From: an uncultured Carboxylicivirga sp.
Lineage (GTDB): Bacteria > Bacteroidota > Bacteroidia > Bacteroidales > Marinilabiliaceae
Direction of reading: 5' to 3'
DNA length: 64,000 nucleotides
NCBI GenBank assembly: GCA_947503525.1
Contig: CANNEA010000005.1
Location: forward strand, 186,001-250,000
Shown: positions 35,862-43,474 of the stretch, in pieces
Layout: each line of letters opens with the position of its first letter
How positions within the stretch are numbered: the first letter of the stretch is position 1
Translations under genes and position numbers: made by a program
Notes under the pieces: model-generated
The model's input: only the letters and a program-made list of their open reading frames with translations
Database searches by the model: none
Told to the model about the DNA's origin: nothing

Positions 35862-37973
35862 ATGCGCACCAACAGTAATTATATGCCCAATCAATTTTTT
35901 AATCGAGATATAAGTTGGCTATCGTTTAACCATCGCGTCCTCGAAGAAGCTAAAGATGAAAAACTTCCCTTGTTCGAGCGTTTGAAATTTATGGCAATCT
36001 ACTCCAATAACCTCGATGAGTTTTACAAAGTGAGGGTTGCTGAATACCGTAATGCAACTGTTGATCCCAAGAGTTTTCCGGATATTCCGGATGCGGAAAA
36101 GATGTTGGAAAAGATAAATTCAACTGTGGGGAAACATTGGGTTGAATTTAGCCGAATCTGGAAAGAGGCAATCCTGCCACAAATGCATTTGAATGGAATA
36201 ATATTGCATTACAAAGGCTACCCAAGCTATCCGAGCCATTTAAAATATATTCAAAATTATTTCGATAATGAACTAACTCCATATGTCCAGCCAGTCTTGC
36301 TCAATAAAGGGGCGCGAAGTTTTATGCGCGATAACAGACTTTATCTGGCCATTAAACTATTCAGAAAGAATAAAAAAGAAGCTGCCAAAAAAGGCAGAAA
36401 AGCCAGATATGCACTGATCAAGCTTCCTACGAATGATGCCCCTCGTTTTATTGAACTTCCTAAAGTGGACGACCAACAACATATTGTATTTCTCGATGAC
36501 ATTATACGGTTTAATCTTCAGGAATTATTTCCAGGTTTTGATATTGAAGGAAGCTGGGGGGTGAAACTTGCAAGGGATGCTGATCTTGGAATTGAAGATG
36601 AAGTTGGAATTGACATCGTTGAACGAATTAAAGAAAACCTGGCCAAAAGGAAAATTGGTAAACCTGCAGGTTTCTTGCATGATCGCCACATCCCTGAAGA
36701 CCTATTGCGTTACTTACAGGAAATGTTTGGCATTAATAATAACGAATTGGTTCCAACCGGCACCTATTTAAATTCACATGATTTCTTTGGATTTCCTACG
36801 CATCACGCACCACATTTGGTATGGAAAGCTCCTACTCCAATTCAACCTTTCGAAATAGAGCAAACAGGATCGATGTTTGAGGCAATTAAAAGAAAGGAAC
36901 GCATCTTACATTACCCCTACCATTCTTTTAAGTATGTGATTCAGTTTTTGAACGAAGCTGCCACTGATCCTAAAGTAGAAGAAATTAAATTAACACAATA
37001 TAGGGTAGCCAACAACTCAGAAGTTGTAAGTGCCTTAATTGCTGCAGCTCATAACAAAAAGAAGGTCACCGTATTTGTTGAAGTACAGGCGCGTTTTGAT
37101 GAAGAAAACAACCTTTATTTTGCTCATCAGATGGAGCAAGCGGGAATTAAAATAATATATAGTATTCCTGGCCTAAAGGTTCATGCCAAAATGGCTTTAG
37201 TTATACGCCGAAGTAACGGGGTTCGAAAAAGATCATTCGCCTATTTAAGCACCGGTAATTTCAATGAAAAAACGGCCCGCTTGTATTCCGATCACGGTTT
37301 TTTCACTTGTAATGATGCTTATCTAGATGATATGGAGAACTTATTTAAGTATCTCCAAGATCAAGGCCCCAAACCAAAAATGAATAAACTTCTGGTCACT
37401 CAAATCAATCTTCGTAAAAGTATTATGGAGAAGATTAACCGGGAAATAGAAATATCTAAGTCCGGAAAGGAAGGGTACATTCTTTTAAAAATGAATGGTA
37501 TTCAAAATAAAAATCTGATTAGTAAATTATATGAGGCAAGCGAAGCTGGTGTAAAAATTGATTTAATCGTTCGAGGTATATGTTGTCTGGTTCCGGATCA
37601 GCCATTCAGTAAAAACATTCGTGCTTTGCGATTGGTGGATAGTTTTCTTGAACATCCACGAATTTGGGTATTCGGCAATAACGGGCAAAAGGAAATGTTC
37701 CTTTCTTCTGCCGATTGGTTAAATCGAAACATAAATAGACGTATAGAAACTGCCTTTCCGATTGAACATCCGGAATTAAAGGATGAAATATTGAATATAT
37801 TGGAGATGCAGTTAAATGATAATGTTAAGGTAAGAAGAATCGACGCCAAGCTTAACAATGTACTTGAGGTAACGAATAGACCACCTCTGAGGGCACAAGT
37901 AAGCATATACGATTACCTGCATGAGTTAGATGAGAAGATTAGAAACAAACACAAACATCAGGCGGCAAAATAA
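35862..37973 (+). CDS. ppk1: Polyphosphate kinase 1
   Basis: About 703 residues, starting at the ATG at 35862 (another ATG at 35883; a TTG at 35829 is less likely). FNRDISWLSFNHRVLEEA is the family N-terminus. Two histidine motifs are present: GLKVHAKMALVIR (autophosphorylation His) and, further on, EHPRIWVFGN. The STGNFNEKTARLYSDHGFF stretch is another hallmark. The enzyme makes long polyphosphate from ATP. It is followed 12 bp later by a SixA-type phosphatase gene, a pairing that suggests joint expression. Confidence 0.95.
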   Translation: MRTNSNYMPNQFFNRDISWLSFNHRVLEEAKDEKLPLFERLKFMAIYSNNLDEFYKVRVAEYRNATVDPKSFPDIPDAEKMLEKINSTVGKHWVEFSRIWKEAILPQMHLNGIILHYKGYPSYPSHLKYIQNYFDNELTPYVQPVLLNKGARSFMRDNRLYLAIKLFRKNKKEAAKKGRKARYALIKLPTNDAPRFIELPKVDDQQHIVFLDDIIRFNLQELFPGFDIEGSWGVKLARDADLGIEDEVGIDIVERIKENLAKRKIGKPAGFLHDRHIPEDLLRYLQEMFGINNNELVPTGTYLNSHDFFGFPTHHAPHLVWKAPTPIQPFEIEQTGSMFEAIKRKERILHYPYHSFKYVIQFLNEAATDPKVEEIKLTQYRVANNSEVVSALIAAAHNKKKVTVFVEVQARFDEENNLYFAHQMEQAGIKIIYSIPGLKVHAKMALVIRRSNGVRKRSFAYLSTGNFNEKTARLYSDHGFFTCNDAYLDDMENLFKYLQDQGPKPKMNKLLVTQINLRKSIMEKINREIEISKSGKEGYILLKMNGIQNKNLISKLYEASEAGVKIDLIVRGICCLVPDQPFSKNIRALRLVDSFLEHPRIWVFGNNGQKEMFLSSADWLNRNINRRIETAFPIEHPELKDEILNILEMQLNDNVKVRRIDAKLNNVLEVTNRPPLRAQVSIYDYLHELDEKIRNKHKHQAAK

Positions 37974-37985
37974 TAAGTATTGAAT

Positions 37986-38489
37986 ATGAAGACACTAGTT
38001 GTAATAAGACATGCCAAAACTGAGCAATTAAATTATGGCAGCACAAAAACGGACTATCAACGAGAATTAAAGCCACGAGGTTTTAAAGATTGTCAAATCA
38101 TAGCCAATCAACTTTCAAACTTAAGAATTAAACCTGATTTAGTCCTTTCAAGTTCGGCTAAACGTGCCAAACAAACTGCGCAACTGTTATCTGAACACCT
38201 GAATTACGATAGGGAATCAATCGAGTATCAACGGTTTATTTATGATGGATATACCACATCAGAATTTATTGATTGGCTTTCGAAATATGGGAAAGATCAC
38301 GATACACTCTTTGTTGTAGGTCACAATCCTGAAATAGCAATGCTTGCCATTAATCTTACCAATGATGATCTTTTTCATTTTCCAACCTGTGCCACAGCCG
38401 TCATCAACTTTGAAGTTGATAATTGGAAAAATATTGCAGCGCGAGAAGGCAAAGTCAAAAATTTTATCTATCCCAGTTTATTAAAATGA
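37986..38489 (+). CDS. SixA-type histidine phosphatase
   Basis: A 167-residue protein from the ATG at 37986. LVVIRHAKTEQ at the N-terminus holds the RHG-like motif in the SixA variant (RHAK). FVVGHNPEIAML near residue 105 holds the second catalytic His. E. coli SixA removes phosphate from phosphohistidine in ArcB and PTS proteins. In this branch of Bacteroidota a small-molecule or phosphohistidine substrate is equally likely. The gap after ppk1 is only 12 bp, so co-transcription is likely; a link to polyphosphate is inference. Confidence 0.88.
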   Translation: MKTLVVIRHAKTEQLNYGSTKTDYQRELKPRGFKDCQIIANQLSNLRIKPDLVLSSSAKRAKQTAQLLSEHLNYDRESIEYQRFIYDGYTTSEFIDWLSKYGKDHDTLFVVGHNPEIAMLAINLTNDDLFHFPTCATAVINFEVDNWKNIAAREGKVKNFIYPSLLK

Positions 38490-38528
38490 TGTTTAGCTTC
38501 AGTAATTAGTTTAATAATGTTTTAACTG

Positions 38529-39398
38529 ATGAGTCAGTCCATTCAGGCAAAATCTATATTGGGTAAGCTAAAGCAGGTTGATACCTGGTTTGGCACGACC
38601 TACTCCATGAACCTTTATAGAGGCTGCTCACATGCATGTATCTACTGCGATTCCAGAAGTTCATGCTATCAAATTGCTGATTTTGACAATATCCGGATTA
38701 AGGGCAATGCAATAGATTTACTTCATAAAGAATTACGATCGAAGCGCGAACGAGCAACAATAGGACTTGGCAGTATGAACGATTGTTATATGCCTATTGA
38801 GAAAAAGCAAGGACTAACCCGAAAAGCTCTTCAAATAATTGCTCACCATAAATTTCCGATTCACATTATTACTAAAGGTACTTTGGTAACTCGTGATATA
38901 GACTTAATTAAAGAAATCACTAAAGTTTATGCCGCGGTAAGTATTACTATTACTACTGCAAATGATGAGCTTGCCTCTAAAATTGAACCGAATGCACCAA
39001 GCTCATCTGAACGATTTAATGCTCTGCTTCAGTTACGAAAAGCTGGGATTTATGCCGGCATCACACTTATGCCAATTCTCCCTTTTATCAACGATACCCT
39101 TGAAAACATAACAGAACTCGTTAAACAAGCAGCTAAGTATAAAGCGGCATATATTATTGCATCGATGGGTATGACTATTCGGGAGGGACAGCGAGAATAT
39201 TTTTATCAACAACTGGACAAAACATTTCCGGGGATGAAAGAAAAGTACATCAGGCAATTTGGCGATCATTATAATTGCTCCTCTCCAGTGGCAAAAAATC
39301 TGTGGATTGTATTTCAGGAAGAATGTCAAAAATATAAGATCCCGATTAAGATGGATTTCTATAACAAAACCTCCGATGAACAATTAAAGTTATTTTAG
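38529..39398 (+). CDS. SPL-family (SplB-like) radical SAM protein
   Basis: A 289-residue protein with the CxxxCxxC cluster motif in NLYRGCSHACIYCDSRS near residue 34. The rest follows the SPL/Rv2578c family: IGLGSMNDCYMPIEKKQGLT, FPIHIITKGTLVTRDIDLI, and TLMPILPFINDT. Spore photoproduct lyases repair thymine dimers in spores. Homologues in non-spore-formers like this one have unknown substrates, so 'DNA repair photolyase' is only a family label. It is 39 bp from the SixA gene, on the same strand. Confidence 0.82.
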   Translation: MSQSIQAKSILGKLKQVDTWFGTTYSMNLYRGCSHACIYCDSRSSCYQIADFDNIRIKGNAIDLLHKELRSKRERATIGLGSMNDCYMPIEKKQGLTRKALQIIAHHKFPIHIITKGTLVTRDIDLIKEITKVYAAVSITITTANDELASKIEPNAPSSSERFNALLQLRKAGIYAGITLMPILPFINDTLENITELVKQAAKYKAAYIIASMGMTIREGQREYFYQQLDKTFPGMKEKYIRQFGDHYNCSSPVAKNLWIVFQEECQKYKIPIKMDFYNKTSDEQLKLF

Positions 39399-39415
39399 AA
39401 TATTCCTTATTTGTA

Positions 39416-39447
39416 TTTTGTCTAAATAAAAATAATATCTATATTTG
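39416..39447 (+). promoter_or_regulatory. Consensus Bacteroidota promoter before a candidate small RNA
   Basis: TTTTG ends at 39420 and TATATTTG runs from 39440 to 39447, giving a 19-bp spacer. This fits the TTTG-N19..21-TAnnTTTG consensus exactly and is the best promoter seen in the window. Confidence 0.7.
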
Positions 39448-39452
39448 CCTAT

Positions 39453-39522
39453 GCAATTATTAAAACACATTTGATTTTGTCATAGCGATAAAAATGCCTG
39501 CTTAACAGCGGGCATTTTTTAT
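39453..39522 (+). ncRNA. Candidate small RNA of about 70 nt
   Basis: A perfect promoter is followed about 45 bp later by a terminator, so a transcript of about 70 nt is expected. It contains a seven-codon ORF starting at the ATG at 39450 (MQLLKHI). It may be a standalone sRNA, or an attenuated leader for folE, 275 bp downstream. Confidence 0.4.
39491..39522 (+). terminator. Terminator before folE
   Basis: TGCCTGC (from 39495) pairs with GCGGGCA (one G-T wobble) around a short loop and runs into six T. It may also end the radical SAM transcript. Confidence 0.8.
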
Positions 39523-39796
39523 TTACCCAGTTGAAGTTTATAACACTTAAATAAAATCCCAGAATAAAGCTTAAGAAGTAAGTAATAATCTTCATTCAAT
39601 ATCTTAGGTGCATCAATTGGTAAATAGCTAAATATTACCCCTTCTTCCTTTAATCAAAGGCTTTAAGTAGATACTTATTAAATATTTGTTCATTCTTATT
39701 GAATTTTTATTGAACACAATTAAAACATCAGTGTTTACCTCTTGAAGCAAATGGCTCATGACCTTTGCAATTATATAACTCATAAAACAGAATACG

Positions 39797-40633
39797 ATGA
39801 AGGATATAAGAGTTAAAACCAAAAGCTATACTAAACATCGATCACATAAACATGTCAAACGTTCAGATAATCAATCTACTTTCGATTATTTAAAAGAGTA
39901 TGTGAAAGAAAAATTTGAAACGCGTTTCCCTCATAAAGACTTTCTTACCACTTGGATTGAATACTGTCATCTCGAAGATTTCAAAATATCAGATAATGTG
40001 GAGTCTGTCGGAGGCATCTCTGAGGAAGCTCATTACATTATGAGGCTAATCACAGAGTATCATTTAACACAGGCTTTTAAAGCCATGAAAATTGATATGA
40101 ACGACCCCAATGTAGGTGGAAGCAAAGGTACACCATACCGAATGTCAAAAATGTATTGTGGCGATAATTTGGAGGATGATACTGAGTTGTTATCTGGAAG
40201 GTGGTCCAACCGTCCTCATATGGCCAGTTTTCCAAATGAACAGCAGCAGAACTTCCCTATAACAAAACGAGTAGATATTGTTTCTGTTTGTTCGCATCAC
40301 ATTGCGCCATTTAGCACTCTATTTAGAGAAAATGCCTATGCCATTATTAGTTATATCCCGGATAAGAATGTTTTGGGCATATCTAAACTTCAACGTATTG
40401 TTGACTGGGTATCTCGCAGGGGTCATCTTCAGGAGAATCTTACCCAGATGATTTATAATGAAGTAAGCACTGCCGCCAATACTAAATCCGTTTATGTGAA
40501 ACTTCATGGCCTGGTTCACACTTGTGAATCTTTGCGTGGAACGCAAAGTAATGAAGGATCATTTAGTTCAGAATATTATGGAGGTGATTTCGAAAACTAC
40601 CACCTGCGTCAAGAAATTAATCAAACAGCCTAA
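39797..40633 (+). CDS. folE: GTP cyclohydrolase I, divergent long form
   Basis: A 278-residue protein longer than the ~220-residue standard FolE. The zinc ligands survive in VCSHHIAPFSTLF near residue 175 (usual SLCEHHLVPF) and in LVHTCESLRGTQ near residue 240 (usual HmCM..RG). Conserved intermediate pieces are SYIPDKNVLGISKLQRIVDW and RRGHLQENLTQMI. The first ~80 residues are a Lys/His-rich extension followed by a helical region. It makes dihydroneopterin triphosphate. Being 12 bp from queD, its product probably goes to queuosine precursor rather than only folate. Confidence 0.88.
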   Translation: MKDIRVKTKSYTKHRSHKHVKRSDNQSTFDYLKEYVKEKFETRFPHKDFLTTWIEYCHLEDFKISDNVESVGGISEEAHYIMRLITEYHLTQAFKAMKIDMNDPNVGGSKGTPYRMSKMYCGDNLEDDTELLSGRWSNRPHMASFPNEQQQNFPITKRVDIVSVCSHHIAPFSTLFRENAYAIISYIPDKNVLGISKLQRIVDWVSRRGHLQENLTQMIYNEVSTAANTKSVYVKLHGLVHTCESLRGTQSNEGSFSSEYYGGDFENYHLRQEINQTA

Positions 40634-40645
40634 AAAAAGTATATC

Positions 40646-41290
40646 ATGATAATTCGAAAAAAATTCAAATTTGAAGGAGCTCATATTGTTAGAGACTGCT
40701 CAAGTGAACGCTGTAAAAAATCAATACATGGCCACAGTTATGTTGTTGAAGTATTCTTAAGTTCAAACCGACTTGATAATGGACAAATGATCTACGACTT
40801 TGGACTTACCAAGGGTACAATCAAGGACATTATTGATAGCTTTGATCATGCTTATGCCATGTGGAGCAATGAAAGTGACGAATTCAAAACCTTTATTAAA
40901 TCCAACAGTGATCGTTATGTAGAAATGCCTGTATCGCCATCTGCTGAATGTTTTGCTTTGACTATCTTATTTATGATAGACAAGCTATTAAAAGCCACAG
41001 AATATAATAATGGTGAAGGATCTGTTAAGGTTAGTTCAGTTAGAGTGCATGAAACAGAAACAGGCTACGCCGAAGCTTTTCAGGAAGACTTAAGTTGGTT
41101 CAAATTTGATTTATCATCAATTAAATTCAGCGAGGCTGTTAAAAACGAATGGAGCGACCCTGGCATGTATAATAAACTAATAGCATACCACAATGATGTG
41201 TTACCCGATAAACCTTTTGTGAATCCTAAGATTGAAACAGTTTATTCAAAACCACTGGATAAAGAACAGAAAGTAAGTGCAGAATTATAA
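40646..41290 (+). CDS. queD: 6-carboxy-5,6,7,8-tetrahydropterin synthase
   Basis: A 214-residue enzyme acting on the FolE product. KFKFEGAHIVRDCSSERC (residues ~6-23) carries the first zinc His and the catalytic Cys region, and SIHGHSYVVEVF the other zinc His residues. DFGLTKGTIKDIIDSFDHAY and VRVHETETGYAEAF are further signatures, the last holding the catalytic Glu region. It is longer than typical QueD (~120), with a C-terminal extension from ~150. Its position after folE in the same operon supports a role in queuosine synthesis. Confidence 0.93.
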   Translation: MIIRKKFKFEGAHIVRDCSSERCKKSIHGHSYVVEVFLSSNRLDNGQMIYDFGLTKGTIKDIIDSFDHAYAMWSNESDEFKTFIKSNSDRYVEMPVSPSAECFALTILFMIDKLLKATEYNNGEGSVKVSSVRVHETETGYAEAFQEDLSWFKFDLSSIKFSEAVKNEWSDPGMYNKLIAYHNDVLPDKPFVNPKIETVYSKPLDKEQKVSAEL

Positions 41291-41295
41291 TAATA

Positions 41296-41320
41296 AGGGC
41301 CTCATCACTGAGGCCTTTTT
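41296..41320 (+). terminator. Terminator of folE-queD
   Basis: GGCCTCA (41298-41304) pairs perfectly with TGAGGCC (41309-41315) around a 4-nt loop, then five T. It overlaps the 3' end of the convergent alaX frame. Confidence 0.9.
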
Positions 41321-41751
41321 AGTTTAAATCGAATCCGTAATATCCCCTGATCGAAACTTGTTGTACCAAGTTTAAATTGACCAACTTCTCTGGTATTTTT
41401 AACATGATCGCCAATACACAAGCACCGATCATAATCACCAATGCTTATAACTCACAATTGATTTCCTGATTCTTCGGGCAATCGATCCAAATTAAAATTA
41501 AATCCATCTATCGCCTCTTCACGACTTATGGTGGATTCAAGTACATCCAATTCCTGCGCAAGCACCTCATTAACTTTGGATTCAATCAATACCTCCTCTT
41601 CATGACTTAAGGCACGACTAAAATGATAATCACATTTTGATTTTTTACGTTCAAGGTGATTAGAAAAAGAGCGATCACAAGAAAACATTCTTACCATAGT
41701 TTGATTAAGAATGTGCTCAGCGGTATGCATCTCAGGGTTATACGATTTCAT
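41305..41751 (-). pseudogene. Alanyl-tRNA editing protein AlaX-like, interrupted by an in-frame TGA
   Basis: The frame starts at 41751 (MKSYNPEMHTAEHILNQTMV), matching the AlaX/AlaRS editing domain HxxxH start. It is stopped by TGA at 41452-41454 after 99 codons. Reading past the stop in the same frame continues the family: VISIGDYDRCLCIGDHVKNT, then REVGQF, up to a second stop at 41305-41307. The stop falls where homologues usually have Arg, so CGA to TGA is the simplest change. The editing zinc ligands Cys and His lie beyond the stop. Full length would be 148 residues. Confidence 0.75.
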
Positions 41752-41761
41752 AAGCTGTTTT

Positions 41762-42964
41762 TTAGCTTATTACTCCGGAACCTATTAATTCATCTTTATC
41801 GTACCAGGCTGCAAACTGTCCTGCTGTAATTCCCCTTTGCGGCTGATCAAAAACCAGAAACATACCGGCCTCTCTATAGTGAAGAACTCCTTCTTGAAGG
41901 GGTTGACGATAACGAATTCTTAAACTCAAACGGCGCGATTCTCCAATTTTTATGGCTTGATCTTCACGAATCCAATGTATCTCATCTGAATCAACCTTAA
42001 GTACTTTCCTAAACAAGCCCGGGTGTTCTTTCCCCATCCCAGTATATACTTGGTTAAATTCTACATTTGTGCCAATTACAAATAAAGGTTCTGCAAACCC
42101 ACCAATATTTAGTCCTTTACGCTGACCAATCGTATAAAAGTGTGCACCATTGTGTTCTCCAATCTTCGATCCATATTTAGGATGAAAAGCATACGGCTCA
42201 CATAAACTCAATAAATCTTCATCCAAAGGTTCAGTCCCATTAGCTTTGGACCAATCCCGTACGAACAATTCACTGTGCTGATCGATATTAAAAACTCTTC
42301 CTTGTTTTGCTTCTAATTTTTGTTGAAGAAAAACAGGCAAATCAACTTTACCAACAAAACAAATACCTTGCGAATCTTTTTTGTGAGCAGTTACCAATTT
42401 AAGTTCATTGGCAATACGTCGCACTTCTGGCTTAATAATATCTCCAACCGGAAACATAGCTTTTTCCAATTGTTTCTGACTCAACTGACACAAGAAGTAA
42501 CTCTGATCTTTATTGTCATCACTTCCGGCTAATAATCGATGTACTTCCTTACCATCAACCATTATAGTTTCCTTACGACAATAGTGACCTGTAGCTACAT
42601 AATCAGCTCCTAACTCCAAAGCCTTATCTAGAAATACATCAAACTTAATTTCACGATTACAAAGCACATCCGGATTTGGTGTACGTCCTTTCTCATATTC
42701 AGCAAACATATAATCTACTACCCTCTTGCGATAATGATCGCTTAGGTCAACCATATGAAAGGGAATATCCAATTTCATAGCCACAGCCTGTGCATCGAAT
42801 TTATCATCCAACCATGGACAATCGGCTTTAAGCACACCTGTAGTGTCATGCCAGTTCTTCATAAACAAGCCGATAACCTCATATCCTTGTTCCTTCAGTA
42901 CATAAGCAGCTACACTTGAATCAACTCCACCTGACAATCCTATGACAACTTTCTTCTTTTGCAT
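41762..42964 (-). CDS. mnmA: tRNA-specific 2-thiouridylase MnmA
   Basis: A 400-residue enzyme thiolating U34 of tRNA Lys, Glu and Gln. The PP-loop [18 protein letters not shown] is near the N-terminus. [17 protein letters not shown] near residue 95 holds the first catalytic Cys, and [14 protein letters not shown] near 195 the second. SYFLCQLSQ and the C-terminal beta-barrel region fit. I start at the ATG at 42964 (a TTG lies one codon upstream). It is 11 bp from the AlaX-like frame, so they could be co-transcribed; both relate to tRNA. Confidence 0.96.
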   Translation of the reverse strand: MQKKKVVIGLSGGVDSSVAAYVLKEQGYEVIGLFMKNWHDTTGVLKADCPWLDDKFDAQAVAMKLDIPFHMVDLSDHYRKRVVDYMFAEYEKGRTPNPDVLCNREIKFDVFLDKALELGADYVATGHYCRKETIMVDGKEVHRLLAGSDDNKDQSYFLCQLSQKQLEKAMFPVGDIIKPEVRRIANELKLVTAHKKDSQGICFVGKVDLPVFLQQKLEAKQGRVFNIDQHSELFVRDWSKANGTEPLDEDLLSLCEPYAFHPKYGSKIGEHNGAHFYTIGQRKGLNIGGFAEPLFVIGTNVEFNQVYTGMGKEHPGLFRKVLKVDSDEIHWIREDQAIKIGESRRLSLRIRYRQPLQEGVLHYREAGMFLVFDQPQRGITAGQFAAWYDKDELIGSGVIS

Positions 42965-43093
42965 CAATCAATTTATAAAAGCAATTAGCGCACAAAAATA
43001 CAGTTTTTTTATTGAGATAGAATACCCTGATGCCAGAATGAAAACCTGTATGATAATAAACGTAAAATGGTACTAATAACTGTAATAAATTGA

Positions 43094-43149
43094 CAAAAAA
43101 AGAGAGAAGCACTTAACAGTACTTCTCTACATTCATCTAACCCTAACTC
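43094..43149 (-). ncRNA. Candidate RNA 1: G-rich lead plus terminator
   Basis: Read on the minus strand: GAGTTAGGGTTAGATGAATG leads into hairpin GAGAAGTAC...GTGCTTCTC (43104-43127), then a T run at 43094-43100. The single irregular pair is a U-G wobble only in the minus sense. A -7-like TAGATTTG occurs upstream (43156-43163). Start site is not known. Confidence 0.4.
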
Positions 43150-43221
43150 AAAATCCAAATCTATGAAATAAATTCTTTGATTATGAAACAAGGTAATATC
43201 ATTTTGGTTCATTTTGTCCTT

Positions 43222-43305
43222 AAAAAAAGAGAGGAATGCCCGACATTTCGAACATTCCTTCTTCAACCTAACCTTAACCCTAACTTATGAAGAAAGCTTC
43301 ATAAC
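43222..43305 (-). ncRNA. Candidate RNA 2: hairpin, G-rich linker, terminator
   Basis: Read on the minus strand: TTATGAAG-CTTT-CTTCATAA (43285-43304) is followed by GTTAGGGTTAAGGTTAGG, then hairpin GGAATGT...GCATTCC (43233-43258) and a T run at 43222-43228. The outer pair is a U-G wobble only in the minus sense. It resembles candidate RNA 1 in layout and in its G-rich core. Confidence 0.4.
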
Positions 43306-43400
43306 TCTTTATACTGTTTTGACTTAAAAAAGTTCATTTATTTCCAACAGAAATCAATACTTTAATCTTTTTTAACTCAAATATGTAATTCTACCTAATC

Positions 43401-43448
43401 TGTTAAAATAAACAATCATTTATATGTGATTGTTTACACATTTTAACA
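43401..43448. repeat. 48-bp imperfect inverted repeat
   Basis: TGTTAAAAT (43401-43409) pairs with ATTTTAACA (43440-43448), and AACAATCA (43411-43418) with TGATTGTT (43427-43434). One arm has a 1-nt bulge, the other 5 nt. It lies in the 3' region of the isochorismatase-like gene. There is no T run in either direction, so a terminator is doubtful. Confidence 0.6.
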
Positions 43449-43474
43449 TTTGATACAAATATGAGACTTTTTTT

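Larger units (their letters stand above)
39399..39796. other. 398-bp region before folE
   Basis: No gene. It holds a complete promoter (TTTTG at 39416-39420, 19-bp spacer, TATATTTG at 39440-39447) and a terminator 45 bp downstream (39491-39522). Past the terminator there is AT-rich sequence, with a weak GACCTTTG element at about 39759. Confidence 0.6.
42965..43474. other. 510-bp region with two similar terminator-type candidate RNAs
   Basis: No gene. On the minus strand, G-rich runs (GTTAGGGTTAAGG and GTTAGGGTTAG) each precede a terminator hairpin and T tract. A further long inverted repeat lies at 43401-43448. An 85-codon frame on the minus strand (43009-43266) runs through both and looks like a chance ORF. 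Confidence 0.65.

Noticed and set aside
39628-39822. 64-codon minus-strand frame before folE
   Set aside because: It overlaps the folE start region and is mostly hydrophobic AT-driven sequence, with no family match I recognise.
41452-41454. Selenocysteine or pyrrolysine reading of the TGA in the alaX frame
   Set aside because: TGA is not a pyrrolysine codon, no SECIS-like hairpin directly follows it, and the position is usually Arg, not Cys. A nonsense change is simpler.
43009-43266. 85-codon minus-strand frame
   Set aside because: It runs through two terminator hairpins and has no recognisable domain, signal peptide or helix pattern.
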